A DNA stretch of 64,000 nt from JAAYCO01 sp964632015 (GCA_964632015.1 CAZWAT010000001.1:10274-74273); one strand, 5' to 3'. Shown: positions 18,126 to 27,450, counted from the stretch's first letter. The notes: generated by a model not told the origin, from the sequence alone. Made by a program: numbers and translations.

Positions 18126-19145
18126 TTGACGGGGCGGAGACAGATTCTCGTAGTCGATGATGATCACGTTATCTGCGACGTACTGTGTGCGACGCTGCGA
18201 AACGCGGGGATGAAGTGCCACGGTACCACAGACGGTCACGAGGCCCTTGCGCTTCTTTCGAAGGCGACATACGACGTAATGATATGCGACATAATCATGC
18301 CCGGCGTCGGGGGCCTGGAATTGCTCGAAAGGTCACAGACGTTGGCGCCTGATTGCAAGGTCATAATGATCACCGGATGCAAGGATACCCAGCATCTGGC
18401 CAACTCTCTTCACCTTAACGCGTTTGACTATGTGCAAAAGCCTTTCGACATGCATTACATGCTGGAAGTGGTCGAAAAGGCCTATGCACACTCTGCACAG
18501 TCCCTCCAACTTCGTGCTGCAGAGGCGCTGGAGCTGCAAAGCAGGCAAAGGCAAATCTTCCTGGACAGCGTGCAGGCACTGGTGAACATCGTCGAAGCCA
18601 AAGACAGCTACACAAGGCGGCACAGCGATCATGTAACATATTACAGCCTGTGCATCAGTCGCCTGCTTGGCATGCCAATAGAGATGCTTTCGTCCATAAA
18701 GACCGCTGCCCTGCTTCACGATATCGGAAAGATCGGCGTGCCCGATCGCATACTCACCAAGCCGGGGGCGCTGACCAAGGATGAATTCGACCAGATCCGC
18801 CGGCACCCGCTTTTAGGGGCGGAGATCCTGCGGAATATCTCGGCGTTCCAGACCGAGGCCAGCTATGTTCAGTCGCATCATGAAAAATGGAACGGCCGAG
18901 GTTATCCCCACGGTATCAGCGGAAAGCAGATTCCACTACCCGCACGCATAATCAACGTCGCCGATTCAATAGACGCAATGCTGATGGAACGCAGCTACAA
19001 GCCGGCATTCCCGCTGGAAAAAGTGATAGAAGAAATTTCCCGCGGCGCGGGCGAACAGTTCGACCCTTCAATTGCCGAGGCGACAATCGCCTGGTGCACC
19101 TCAAACTACGATGAAGTAATGAGGCCTTTGCTGGAAGCTGCCTAG
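18126..19145 (+). CDS. Response regulator with HD-GYP phosphodiesterase output
   Basis: 339 residues. Residues 5-120 are a receiver domain with acidic pocket VVDDDH and phospho-acceptor Asp55 (MICDIIMP) and Lys105 (QKPFD). Residues ~150-330 are an HD-GYP domain with HDIGKIGVPD (HD at 198-199) and HHEKWNGRGYPHG (GYP at 259-261), so it is expected to hydrolyse cyclic-di-GMP or a related dinucleotide when phosphorylated. The start is a TTG: AGGAGA at 18115-18120 sits 5 nt upstream and no ATG is available before the receiver domain. No histidine kinase is adjacent, so the input is unknown. Confidence 0.95.
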   Translation: MTGRRQILVVDDDHVICDVLCATLRNAGMKCHGTTDGHEALALLSKATYDVMICDIIMPGVGGLELLERSQTLAPDCKVIMITGCKDTQHLANSLHLNAFDYVQKPFDMHYMLEVVEKAYAHSAQSLQLRAAEALELQSRQRQIFLDSVQALVNIVEAKDSYTRRHSDHVTYYSLCISRLLGMPIEMLSSIKTAALLHDIGKIGVPDRILTKPGALTKDEFDQIRRHPLLGAEILRNISAFQTEASYVQSHHEKWNGRGYPHGISGKQIPLPARIINVADSIDAMLMERSYKPAFPLEKVIEEISRGAGEQFDPSIAEATIAWCTSNYDEVMRPLLEAA

Positions 19146-19194
19146 TTTTCCAATTTCCTGGTTCTCACATCGAGTTTCCTGTCGTATTATGTTA

Positions 19195-19212
19195 TGACTG
19201 ACCAGTCAGTCA
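19195..19212. promoter_or_regulatory. TetR-type operator palindrome
   Basis: TGACTGACCAGTCAGTCA: perfect 8-bp inverted arms (TGACTGAC/GTCAGTCA) around a CA centre. It lies 18 bp before the regulator gene and directly after a TATTAT -10 candidate (19185-19190), where bound repressor would block transcription. It is the natural autoregulatory site of the adjacent TetR protein. Confidence 0.8.
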
Positions 19213-19230
19213 GAGAAAGAATGAGCAAAC

Positions 19231-19872
19231 ATGGCCGATAATCATCAGAAGAAAGACAGAAAGACGGCAATTCTCGCCGCTGCCGAAAAGGTTTTTGAGG
19301 AACACGGTTACTCCTCGACAACCATCGAAGCAATCGCGCTGGAGGCGAGCACCGCTAAAGGTAGTGTATACAATTACTTCAAGAGCAAGGAGGAACTCTT
19401 CGGGCAAGTGGTTTCAAAGGTTATCGCGGTCAACGAGGCGGACGTCAACAAGGTAATGTCCACCAGCAAAATCGCTTCTGAAAAGCTATTGTCTGCAATT
19501 GACATGTGGTTTGACCGCCTCGCCTATTACAGCAGAATAGGCAGGTTGATGCTTGAAGCCCGGGCCGCATCCGCCGCCAATGACGAACATGGCTCTTTAA
19601 TTGCCGCCCAGTTCAAGGGGATTTATGAGCTGATGTGCAGAATCGTCAGCACGGTCATAGCCGAAGGTATCCAGTCGGGGGAGTTTTCAAGCACAATAGA
19701 CGCCAGACAGGCTGCCATGCTCACAGTCGCCCTTCTGGACGGAATGCAGATAGAGTGCATTCTGAACGTGGGAGTTACACCTGACAGAAATCTGCTGGAA
19801 GTGCTCAAGAGCGGAATTGTTTCGTCGCTGCGGGCTGGCATTATCAAGCAGGAACCGCACAAAGAAGGGTGA
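19231..19872 (+). CDS. TetR family transcriptional regulator
   Basis: 213 residues. An N-terminal helix-turn-helix domain (ILAAAEKVFEEHGYSSTTIEAIALEASTAKGSVYNYFKSKEEL, residues ~13-57) is followed by an all-helical ligand-binding domain. It is the first gene of a three-gene cassette with an RND adaptor and pump: its TGA at 19872 lies 2 bp before the adaptor ATG. With the operator palindrome just upstream, it most likely represses its own operon and is relieved by a pump substrate. The inducer is unknown. Confidence 0.95.
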   Translation: MADNHQKKDRKTAILAAAEKVFEEHGYSSTTIEAIALEASTAKGSVYNYFKSKEELFGQVVSKVIAVNEADVNKVMSTSKIASEKLLSAIDMWFDRLAYYSRIGRLMLEARAASAANDEHGSLIAAQFKGIYELMCRIVSTVIAEGIQSGEFSSTIDARQAAMLTVALLDGMQIECILNVGVTPDRNLLEVLKSGIVSSLRAGIIKQEPHKEG

Positions 19873-19874
19873 GG

Positions 19875-21074
19875 ATGATAGTGCGTCAAGGGAAGACAAA
19901 ATACGTGTCACCCAGCAGAAAGCTGAAGAAACTGCCGCGATGGCTTGTACCTGGACTGGTGATCACCGGTGGCGTACTGACGGTGATTCTTCTGGCGGTT
20001 CTTCTTGGGAAGCCTACGGGCATCGACGCGCCCTCGGGCAGGCCCCTCGTCAACGTGCACGTCGAGCAAGTCGTCCCCGTGCCCGTGGTGGAGGACGTCT
20101 TTCAGATCAACGGAGTGGTCGAGCCTCTGCGAACGGTCAGCATTGCCGCCGAGGTTGCGGGGCAGGTTGAAGGGCGAGGTCCTGCCGATCGACCCTTGGA
20201 GAAAGGCGATCATGTCGAGGTCGGAGACATCATCCTGCGAATCAACACCGAGCTGCTTCAGGCGGACTACAACCGTTACGATGCCCAGAGACAGTTTGAC
20301 GAGGCAGACCTCGAACGCGTGATAGAGCTGAATAGAGTTCGAGCAGCCACCGACAGGGAGGTCGAGGAGGCACGAACAAGGTTGCAGATTTCACAGGCTG
20401 CCTACGAGTCCGCGCGTGCCCAGTTGAGGCGATCCACCATCACTTCACCCATCCCAGGATACGTGAACTCGCTGCCGGTTGAGGCGGGCGAGTATGTCAC
20501 ATCCGGCACGGTCGTCGCTGACATTGTGCAGGACGATCCCGTCAAGGTTATCGTTCATGTACCCGAGCGCAATATCAGTTATCTGAAGATCGGCGACACG
20601 CATCGCATTGTCGACAAGCTTGGTGGATCGATTTTCGCCAGTAATAACAATATTGACGAGTCGCATACGTGGGAAGGCACGATTACCTTCATCAGCGCTA
20701 CCGCCGATACGGCAACCCACACAACACGTATCGAGCTTACGGTACCCAACCCGCGTCAAAGCCCGCAAAGGCTCAGGGCCGGACAGATCGTACTGGCCAG
20801 ACTTTTGCGGCAGGTTCATACCGATGCCATCATGGTTCCCTTGCGCGTGCTTATTCCCCAGCCGATGAACGGGCAGCAGCGATACGTCGTCTTTGTCGAA
20901 GAAGATGGAATCGCCCAACAACGAGTAGTAACCCCCGGCCAGATTCGCGATGACATGGTGATGATCGTAGGTGGCGACCTTGAGCCTGGCGAGATGCTCA
21001 TCACCGAAGGTCACCGCTACATCGGCCCAGGCCAGCCTGTAAGAATCGTTCCGGCAAGCGAGGCGAACTGGTGA
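19875..21074 (+). CDS. RND efflux periplasmic adaptor (membrane fusion protein)
   Basis: 399 residues. A short cytoplasmic tail and one inner-membrane helix (WLVPGLVITGGVLTVILLAVLLG, ~17-39), then lipoyl half-motifs (NGVVEPLRTVSIAAEVAGQV and STITSPIPGYVNSLPVEAGEYV) flanking a short helical hairpin, then beta-barrel and membrane-proximal domains. It links the RND pump to an outer-membrane channel. The ATG at 19875 is used; the same frame has a GTG at 19869, overlapping the regulator stop, and another at 19881. The helical hairpin is short. No TolC-like gene accompanies it. Confidence 0.93.
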   Translation: MIVRQGKTKYVSPSRKLKKLPRWLVPGLVITGGVLTVILLAVLLGKPTGIDAPSGRPLVNVHVEQVVPVPVVEDVFQINGVVEPLRTVSIAAEVAGQVEGRGPADRPLEKGDHVEVGDIILRINTELLQADYNRYDAQRQFDEADLERVIELNRVRAATDREVEEARTRLQISQAAYESARAQLRRSTITSPIPGYVNSLPVEAGEYVTSGTVVADIVQDDPVKVIVHVPERNISYLKIGDTHRIVDKLGGSIFASNNNIDESHTWEGTITFISATADTATHTTRIELTVPNPRQSPQRLRAGQIVLARLLRQVHTDAIMVPLRVLIPQPMNGQQRYVVFVEEDGIAQQRVVTPGQIRDDMVMIVGGDLEPGEMLITEGHRYIGPGQPVRIVPASEANW

Positions 21075-24000
21075 TCATTACTAATGCGGCAATCAATAAT
21101 CGAATCACCGTAGCCGTGCTCGTGGTGCTTATCGCCATCCTCGGTGTGATGAGCTACCTTAGCCTTCCTCGCGAGGCGGCCCCGGACGTGCCCATCCCGT
21201 ATGTCTTCATCACCACCATTTACGAAGGCGTTTCCCCCGAGGATGTCGAGACCGCGGTGACGATGAAGATCGAGAAAAACCTCACGGGCATCAGCGGCAT
21301 CAAGGAAATTCGATCCGCAAGCTCAGAGGGCGTCTCGACAATTCTTGTCGAGTTCATGCCGGACGTACGAATCGAGGACGCCCTTCAATATGTGCGTGAC
21401 AAGGTCGAGCAGTCCCGCGGCGACCTGCCCACCGAAGAGCAACTAAGGGAACCCGTCGTACGAGAAATCAACGTGGCAGAGTTTCCCATCCTCACGTTCA
21501 ACATCTCCGGACCCGTCTCACCAGTTGTTCTCAAATCTATAGCGGACGAGCTTGAAGACCGTATCGAAGAGATTCCCGGCGTGTTGAACGTCGATGTCCT
21601 TGGCGCGCTTGAGAGGGAGATCCGCCTTGAGGTAGACCAAGACCGCATCGCCGCCTACGGGTTGACAATTCCTGAGCTGATCACTCTCGTCCCCTCCGAG
21701 AACGTCAACATATCGGCAGGTGGCCTGCGAACGCCCAACGTCAGGTTCAATGTACGTGTGCCCGCGGAGGTGGTTGACCCGACGGAGGTTTACGACTGGC
21801 CTCTCGTCGAGCGCGATGGAAAGATGATTTACCTGGCGGACATCGCCGACGTGCGCGATACTTTTAAAGACCGCGAGCAGTATTCCCGGCTCGATGGGCA
21901 GGAGTCCATCACACTCAGCATCCAGAAGCGGGTCGGAGCGGACGTCATACCCATTGCCGACACCATCAAGGCAATGCTAGCCGAAGCGAAGAATGTCGTC
22001 CCCAGGGATGTCACCTTCAGCATCACCATGGACCACAGCGACGATATCCGCATGATGGTGGCCGACCTCGAAAACAACCTATTCGCCGCCTTCGTGCTGG
22101 TTATAGTTGTGTTGATTATTTCGATGGGGTGGCGTGCGGCGGTGGTCGTCGCCACGGCGGTGCCCCTGAGCATGCTAATGAGCCTCGCGATCATATCGGC
22201 TTTAGGCCATACGCTCAACATGATCGTGCTTTTCAGCCTCGTGCTTGCAGTGGGCATGCTGGTCGATAACGCAATTGTCATCGTCGAGAACATTTTCAGA
22301 CACAGGGAGCTGGGATACGACAGGATCGAGGCCGCCAAGAAGGGCGCTGCCGAGGTCGCCTGGCCGGTCATAACCTCGACGCTTACGACAGTTTCGGCGT
22401 TCATACCACTGCTGTTCTGGTCGGGGATCATGGGCGACTTCATGAAGTATCTGCCCATCACCGTTATAGTCGTGCTTTCAAGCTCGCTGTTTGTCGCCCT
22501 TGTGGTAAGCCCGGTCGTTGCGACACTGCTGTCATCGAAGGTCAAGTCGCATGAACGTGAAACCCGCATCCGCAGATGGTACCGCTGGTTGCTCAATTCA
22601 ATGCTCGAACATCGAGCGACGACGCTGATTGTCTGCATACTGCTTCTAGTGGGTCTGGGGGTCGTATTCGTACGGGTTGGCCCGGGGTTCGAGTTCTTTC
22701 CTACCATGGACCCCAGGAACTCACTGATCAACATCCGAAGCCCCCAGGGAACCAGCGTCGAGCGATCTGACGAGCTTGCCCGCCAGGTCGAAGAGCAAAT
22801 CGAGAAGCTCCGCGGCCCTGAAGACAATCCGCACATTGACTATGTGGTTACCAACGTCGGCGGGGCGAGCGGAGGAGACCCATTCGGCGGCGGGGGTACA
22901 GGCCCGCACATGACCAATATCACCCTTACTTTTCCGGATTACGAATACCGGCCTCGCCCTTCCGCGGACATCATCGCCGAACTTCGAGGCATGCTCACCG
23001 ACATCACTGGCGCGGAAGTCAAGGTAGAGCGGCAAAGAGAAGGCCCGCCAACAGGTGCCGCGGTAACCGTGCGCATCGTCGGCGAAGATTTAACCACCCT
23101 CGAAAAGCTGGGCGAAGAGGCGATGGAAGCAATTGTCGATGTACCCGGCCTGGTCAATCTGCGCAGCGACCTTGAAGCGACCAGGCCCGAACTTGCATTC
23201 ATCGTCGACAGGCAACGCGCAAGCAGGATGGGACTCAGCACCGCGACAGTGGGCAACTTCCTGCAGACCGCCATCTTCGGATCAAAGGTGGGAACGTTCA
23301 GGCAGTTCAACGACGAGTACGATATAACCATCCGCCTGCCCGAATCGCAAAGGCAGGACATCAATGATCTATTCCGACTGCATGTGCCCAATGTCACCGG
23401 CGAGGCGGTGCCCCTGAGCGAACTGGGCACATTTGAATACCGCGGAGGACTGGGAACCATACACCGCATCAATCAGCAGCGGGTTGTTACCCTCACCGGC
23501 GATGCCGAGGGAAGACTAGCGCCGGAAGTACTCGAGGACGTAATGAGCCGACTCGATGAGTTGAATCTACCAGACAACTATGAGATCCAGTACGCCGGCG
23601 AAAGAGAACAACAGGACGAAGCAAGCCGATTCCTCCTCGGCGCGTTCGCCATGGCCTGCCTGTTGATTGTGCTCATCCTGGTCGCCCAGTTCAACACACT
23701 TACCGCCCCGCTGATCATCATGACAACCGTAGTGCTTTCACTGATAGGCGTGCTGCTGGGGCTGCTGATAACACACCTGCCGTTCGTTATCATCATGACA
23801 GGAATCGGAATCATCAGCCTTGCCGGCGTCGTTGTGAATAACGCTATTGTTCTGCTCGCATATACCCGCCAGCTTGAGAAACAGGGAATGGATGTAATAT
23901 CAGCCACACTGTGCGCGGGTGAAACAAGGCTCAGACCCGTTCTGCTCACGGCGATAACAACCACCATCGCACTCATTCCAACCGCAATTGGAATGGGTTT

Positions 24001-24196
24001 CGACATTCATACCTTCCGCTGGGTCTGGAGAAGCGACTCAAGCCAGTGGTGGCGATCAATGGCGGTGGCAATTATCTTCGGCCTGACTTTCGCCACCTTC
24101 CTCACACTTATCATTGTGCCTACCCTCAATGTTTCGCTGCACAAACTCAGGACAAAACTGGGACTGGTGAAGTCAACCACCTCAGAACATTCCTGA
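21071..24196 (+). CDS. RND family efflux pump permease
   Basis: 1041 residues, the normal length for a hydrophobe/amphiphile efflux (AcrB/MexB-like) pump. The first membrane helix (ITVAVLVVLIAILGVMSYL) is followed by a porter domain. The TM2-6 block begins near residue 340 and contains GMLVDNAIVIVENIFRH, which carries the conserved Asp of the proton relay; a second porter half and TM8-12 follow (GIISLAGVVVNNAIVLL). The start is GTG at 21071, overlapping the adaptor stop codon by GTGA, so translation is coupled. Substrate unknown. Heavy-metal (CusA) pumps are a less likely alternative. Confidence 0.95.
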   Translation: MIITNAAINNRITVAVLVVLIAILGVMSYLSLPREAAPDVPIPYVFITTIYEGVSPEDVETAVTMKIEKNLTGISGIKEIRSASSEGVSTILVEFMPDVRIEDALQYVRDKVEQSRGDLPTEEQLREPVVREINVAEFPILTFNISGPVSPVVLKSIADELEDRIEEIPGVLNVDVLGALEREIRLEVDQDRIAAYGLTIPELITLVPSENVNISAGGLRTPNVRFNVRVPAEVVDPTEVYDWPLVERDGKMIYLADIADVRDTFKDREQYSRLDGQESITLSIQKRVGADVIPIADTIKAMLAEAKNVVPRDVTFSITMDHSDDIRMMVADLENNLFAAFVLVIVVLIISMGWRAAVVVATAVPLSMLMSLAIISALGHTLNMIVLFSLVLAVGMLVDNAIVIVENIFRHRELGYDRIEAAKKGAAEVAWPVITSTLTTVSAFIPLLFWSGIMGDFMKYLPITVIVVLSSSLFVALVVSPVVATLLSSKVKSHERETRIRRWYRWLLNSMLEHRATTLIVCILLLVGLGVVFVRVGPGFEFFPTMDPRNSLINIRSPQGTSVERSDELARQVEEQIEKLRGPEDNPHIDYVVTNVGGASGGDPFGGGGTGPHMTNITLTFPDYEYRPRPSADIIAELRGMLTDITGAEVKVERQREGPPTGAAVTVRIVGEDLTTLEKLGEEAMEAIVDVPGLVNLRSDLEATRPELAFIVDRQRASRMGLSTATVGNFLQTAIFGSKVGTFRQFNDEYDITIRLPESQRQDINDLFRLHVPNVTGEAVPLSELGTFEYRGGLGTIHRINQQRVVTLTGDAEGRLAPEVLEDVMSRLDELNLPDNYEIQYAGEREQQDEASRFLLGAFAMACLLIVLILVAQFNTLTAPLIIMTTVVLSLIGVLLGLLITHLPFVIIMTGIGIISLAGVVVNNAIVLLAYTRQLEKQGMDVISATLCAGETRLRPVLLTAITTTIALIPTAIGMGFDIHTFRWVWRSDSSQWWRSMAVAIIFGLTFATFLTLIIVPTLNVSLHKLRTKLGLVKSTTSEHS

Positions 24197-24392
24197 TAAT
24201 CATAACCTCTTAATCAACCCACTTAACTACGGGCAAGGAGGTAATTCACCCCCTGCCCATTGTCCATGGTTCTGACATAATTGTCCTTTACCGGGTCCAC
24301 TATTACGATTTTGTAACGTTTCTTCATCAGGCCCCCGGCACACCGACAATGTAACTCGCTTTACGCTAAGCATTTCCAATTTTTCTTCTTTG

Positions 24393-24408
24393 TGGCACGC
24401 ACTGTGCT
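24393..24408 (+). promoter_or_regulatory. Sigma-54 promoter of the amt-glnK operon
   Basis: TGGCACGCACTGTGCT matches the -24/-12 consensus TGGCACG-N4-TTGC with the exact GG-N10-GC spacing; one base of the -12 element differs. The start of transcription would fall near 24419, about 44 nt before the amt GTG. Sigma-54 control by an NtrC-type activator is standard for ammonium transport operons. I could not pick out NtrC sites upstream. Confidence 0.75.
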
Positions 24409-24462
24409 TTTTATCGCGTGCAGCCGGGGCGTGCCTGGCGGGACTGGAAAGGAAAAAGAATC

Positions 24463-25809
24463 GTGAAGCGAGATTGTCGTATGTACGGATTGGCAGTTGT
24501 CGGAGTTGTGGTTGGTCTTCTGGCCCGACCGGTAATGGCCGGGGAGGCGGAACCATCCGAGGTCGTGGTATCCGTGGACACCCTCTGGGTGCTGCTTGGC
24601 GCCTTTCTTGTGTTTTTTATGCAGGCAGGGTTTGGAATGGTGGAGGCGGGATTTATCAGGGCCAAGAATGCCTGCAACATCCTCACCAAAAACTTCATGG
24701 ACTACTGCACCGCCAGCATCGTGTTCTTTCTGGTGGGATATGCGTTCATGTTCGGACCTGGAAACGGATTCATCGGCATGGGCGGATTTGCAATGTCAAA
24801 CGCGCATAACCCCAGCGGCGTACCGATCTGGGCGTTCTGGCTGTTTCAGGCTGCCTTCTGCGGAGCCGCCGCCACTATCGTAGCTGGCGCGATGGCCGAG
24901 CGAATGAAGTTCGGTGCTTACCTGGCGTACACAGCCGTCATCAGCGCGGTGGTCTACCCGATCATCGGACACTGGGTGTGGGGAGGGGGTTGGCTTGCGG
25001 AGATGGGATTCGTCGACTTCGCCGGATCGACCGTGGTTCACGCCACAGGCGGGTGGTCGGCGTTCATTGGTGCGGTGCTTCTGGGAAGCAGAGTTGGCAA
25101 GTTCAACGGAGACGGAATGGCCAAGGCAATTGCCGGTCACAGCATTCCGCTGGCGAGCCTGGGGGTGTTCATCCTGTGGTTCGGATGGTTCGGATTCAAC
25201 TGTGCATCGAGCCTTTCGGTCGGTGATGGTGAGCTTATCGCTCTTGTCGCCGCCAACACGAATCTGGCGGCCGCGGCCGGGGCCATTTCGGCAATGCTTA
25301 CCGTGTGGATGCTGTTCGGAAAGCCCGACCTGTCAATGACCATGAACGGCGCGTTGGCGGGCCTGGTCGCCATCACCGCCCCATGCGCGTTCGTCGATCC
25401 ATGGGCTGCGATCGTGATAGGCGCGATCGGTGGGGTCATTGTGGTTTTTGGCGTGCGACTTCTCGACAAAATCGGCGTGGACGATCCTGTCGGAGCGATT
25501 CCGGTGCACGGGATGAATGGGATCTGGGGAACCATCGCCATAGGACTTTTCGCCAGCAGAGATCTGCTCCTCGACGATATGGTCTCGCATGGATTGCTTC
25601 TTGGTGGCGGCATGGGTCAGCTTCTCGTTCAGTCGATTGGTGCGGTATCCGGCGCGGGTTTCAGCGTGCTGGCAATGGGACTGGTGTTTCTCACCATCAA
25701 AAAGACCATCGGCCTGCGGGTCAGCAAGGAAGATGAACTGCGGGGGCTGGACATCGGTGAACATGGGCTGGAAGCATACGCGGGTTTCCAGGTCTTCAGC
25801 AATATTTGA
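24463..25809 (+). CDS. amt: Ammonium transporter
   Basis: 448 residues. Signal peptide-like N-terminus (MKRDCRMYGLAVVGVVVGLLARPVMA) followed by about 11 membrane helices. The Amt signature is complete: FFMQAGFGMVEAG, DFAGSTVVHATGGWSAF (first pore His) and GAIPVHGMNGIWGTIA (second pore His). It imports ammonium under nitrogen limitation and is normally blocked by the PII protein encoded 25 bp downstream. GTG at 24463 is chosen because GGAAAGGA precedes it by 9 nt and it gives a proper positively charged n-region; an in-frame ATG at 24481 lacks such a site. Confidence 0.96.
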   Translation: MKRDCRMYGLAVVGVVVGLLARPVMAGEAEPSEVVVSVDTLWVLLGAFLVFFMQAGFGMVEAGFIRAKNACNILTKNFMDYCTASIVFFLVGYAFMFGPGNGFIGMGGFAMSNAHNPSGVPIWAFWLFQAAFCGAAATIVAGAMAERMKFGAYLAYTAVISAVVYPIIGHWVWGGGWLAEMGFVDFAGSTVVHATGGWSAFIGAVLLGSRVGKFNGDGMAKAIAGHSIPLASLGVFILWFGWFGFNCASSLSVGDGELIALVAANTNLAAAAGAISAMLTVWMLFGKPDLSMTMNGALAGLVAITAPCAFVDPWAAIVIGAIGGVIVVFGVRLLDKIGVDDPVGAIPVHGMNGIWGTIAIGLFASRDLLLDDMVSHGLLLGGGMGQLLVQSIGAVSGAGFSVLAMGLVFLTIKKTIGLRVSKEDELRGLDIGEHGLEAYAGFQVFSNI

Positions 25810-25834
25810 TTATCCTCATGTGGAGAATTGACAA

Positions 25835-26176
25835 GTGAAACTAATCATTGCCTACATTCAACCCGAAAAGCTTAATGACGTTAAACAGTCACTTTACGCC
25901 GCCGAAGTATTCAGGCTATCCGTTACCAATGCCATGGGCTGCGGACAGCAGAAAGGCTACCAGGAGACATATCGCGGCGTGGACATAGAGGTAAATCTGC
26001 TCAAAAAGGTAAGAATCGAGATCGCCGTCAATGACGACTTTGTCACTCCCACCATCGACGCCATTATCAACGGCGCGAGGACGGGCAATATCGGAGACGG
26101 CAAGATCTTCGTGCTTCCCTTGGAGCAGTGCTTCCGAATCAGGACGGGCGACACTGGACCCCAGGCCGTCGGCTGA
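25835..26176 (+). CDS. glnK: PII nitrogen regulatory protein (GlnK type), T-loop Tyr51 replaced
   Basis: 113 residues, a PII signal protein that binds ATP/ADP and 2-oxoglutarate and plugs the Amt channel. Conserved: Gly37, Gln39, Lys40, Arg47 and the GDGKIFV loop. The T-loop reads GYQETYRGVDIEVN, placing Ile at position 51, where enterobacterial PII has the uridylylated Tyr; Tyr46 is kept. Canonical GlnD control of this copy is therefore unlikely. GTG start at 25835 with GGAG at 25822-25825. Linkage to amt makes GlnK the best name. Confidence 0.95.
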   Translation: MKLIIAYIQPEKLNDVKQSLYAAEVFRLSVTNAMGCGQQKGYQETYRGVDIEVNLLKKVRIEIAVNDDFVTPTIDAIINGARTGNIGDGKIFVLPLEQCFRIRTGDTGPQAVG

Positions 26177-26220
26177 TGCGACAACAACTGAACCGACTGT
26201 ATTTACAAGGACACGATCAC

Positions 26221-27189
26221 ATGCGTATTAACAACAAGCTATCAGCAATCATGACAATTTTGACCATTGCGTCATTCGCCGGTGGACAGCAGGCTATGTC
26301 TCAGCCGACGGATCCCACCACACCAACCTCTTCAGGACCACAATGGCAAAAGCCCTTTCCCCTGGGCTTTTCGCTGGAGTACACGCTGGTTAGCGACTTC
26401 GTCTGGCGAGGGATGAACCTGAGTGAATATCCCGGCGAGGGCAGAGAAAAGCCCAATCACCAGCTCTGCGCAACAATGGAACTTGATACTACGGACATTC
26501 TAGGGGAAGGCACATATTTCGGCACGCTGGGTGGATCAGTGTGGTTCCAGTGGTATGCCGCCCAGCAAAGACTCACGCCATGGGCGGATACGAACCTGCA
26601 GGAAGTCGACTTCGGCGTAAGCTGGACCTACGAAATCGACACGATCAACACATCAGTGGAGCTTGGTTGGCTGGCTTATCACTTTCCGCCTTATCGCAGG
26701 TCCGGCTCGCCAGAATCCGATGTAAGCTCGACATGCGAGGTCTACGCTAAAGTGAGCTTCGACGACAGCCTGATCTTTGGCAGGTCGCTGTTCAATCCAT
26801 ACATTGCCTACTACCACGACATGGACCTGGTGAAGGCAGGATGGTTTGAGTTGGGCGTAAGCCACGATTTTGAACTATCCCAACTGGGCATGAATGATAT
26901 GCCGGTTCTCAAGGATATCACCATCACTCCATCGGTTGTGCTGGGCATATCCCACAGGTTTTATGACAAGGGCGACGTCGGTAGCGCAAACTCAGTCGCT
27001 ACAAGGCTTGGCAATTTGGAGTACGGGCTTGATATTACATACGACCTGTCCGGGGCGCTTGGCATGCCTCAAAAATACGGAACCCTCTCAATTGGAGGGT
27101 TTATTAACTTTTCACAGGCGTTTCACAACACCAGCCCAGACATCAACGATGTGCTGTATGGAGGCATGACATTGGGTTATTCCTGGTAG
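26221..27189 (+). CDS. Outer-membrane porin-like protein (TorF/Gcw_chp-like), paralogue 1
   Basis: 322 residues. Signal peptide (MRINNKLSAIMTILTIASFAGGQQAMSQ), then alternating aromatic/polar strands typical of an outer-membrane barrel, ending in the terminal aromatic GYSW. Family assignment to TorF-like putative porins is by overall pattern and is tentative. The motif FVWRGMNLSEYPGEGREK is nearly identical in the next gene. ATG at 26221 with AAGGA 9 nt upstream; 44 bp after glnK, so it is in the sigma-54 operon. A link to ammonium or amine uptake is inferred from context only. Confidence 0.8.
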   Translation: MRINNKLSAIMTILTIASFAGGQQAMSQPTDPTTPTSSGPQWQKPFPLGFSLEYTLVSDFVWRGMNLSEYPGEGREKPNHQLCATMELDTTDILGEGTYFGTLGGSVWFQWYAAQQRLTPWADTNLQEVDFGVSWTYEIDTINTSVELGWLAYHFPPYRRSGSPESDVSSTCEVYAKVSFDDSLIFGRSLFNPYIAYYHDMDLVKAGWFELGVSHDFELSQLGMNDMPVLKDITITPSVVLGISHRFYDKGDVGSANSVATRLGNLEYGLDITYDLSGALGMPQKYGTLSIGGFINFSQAFHNTSPDINDVLYGGMTLGYSW

Positions 27190-27206
27190 CGTTGCACGTA
27201 TTCTTC

Positions 27207-27246
27207 CCGCCGTCGGCTTGAGTCGTCAGGCCGGCGGCTTTTTTTT
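27207..27246 (+). terminator. Rho-independent terminator after the amt operon
   Basis: CCGCCG (27207-27212) pairs with CGGCGG (27232-27237), followed by CTT and a run of T to 27246. It closes the amt-glnK-porin unit. Confidence 0.85.
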
Positions 27247-27314
27247 GCTCCGTTTTCCGCTGCCCCCGTCAGGTATTTCAGAGATGGAGCAAAATAAAAA
27301 AAAACATACCCGAT

Positions 27315-27344
27315 TTGGTTTCGTCTTCTCAGCCTGCCTATAAA
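27315..27344 (+). promoter_or_regulatory. Sigma-70-type promoter for porin paralogue 2
   Basis: TTGGTT (27315-27320), an 18-nt spacer, then TATAAA (27339-27344). It lies after the terminator, so the second porin gene has its own promoter and a leader of about 100 nt. Confidence 0.5.
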
Positions 27345-27450
27345 TGGCGTGAGTCAAATCCCTGTGTATGACGTGGGGGGGATTGATCAGCCGCACATGA
27401 GCGGCAGTAGAAGGACGAATAGAATGGACTTCATAGAAGGAGATTCAGGC

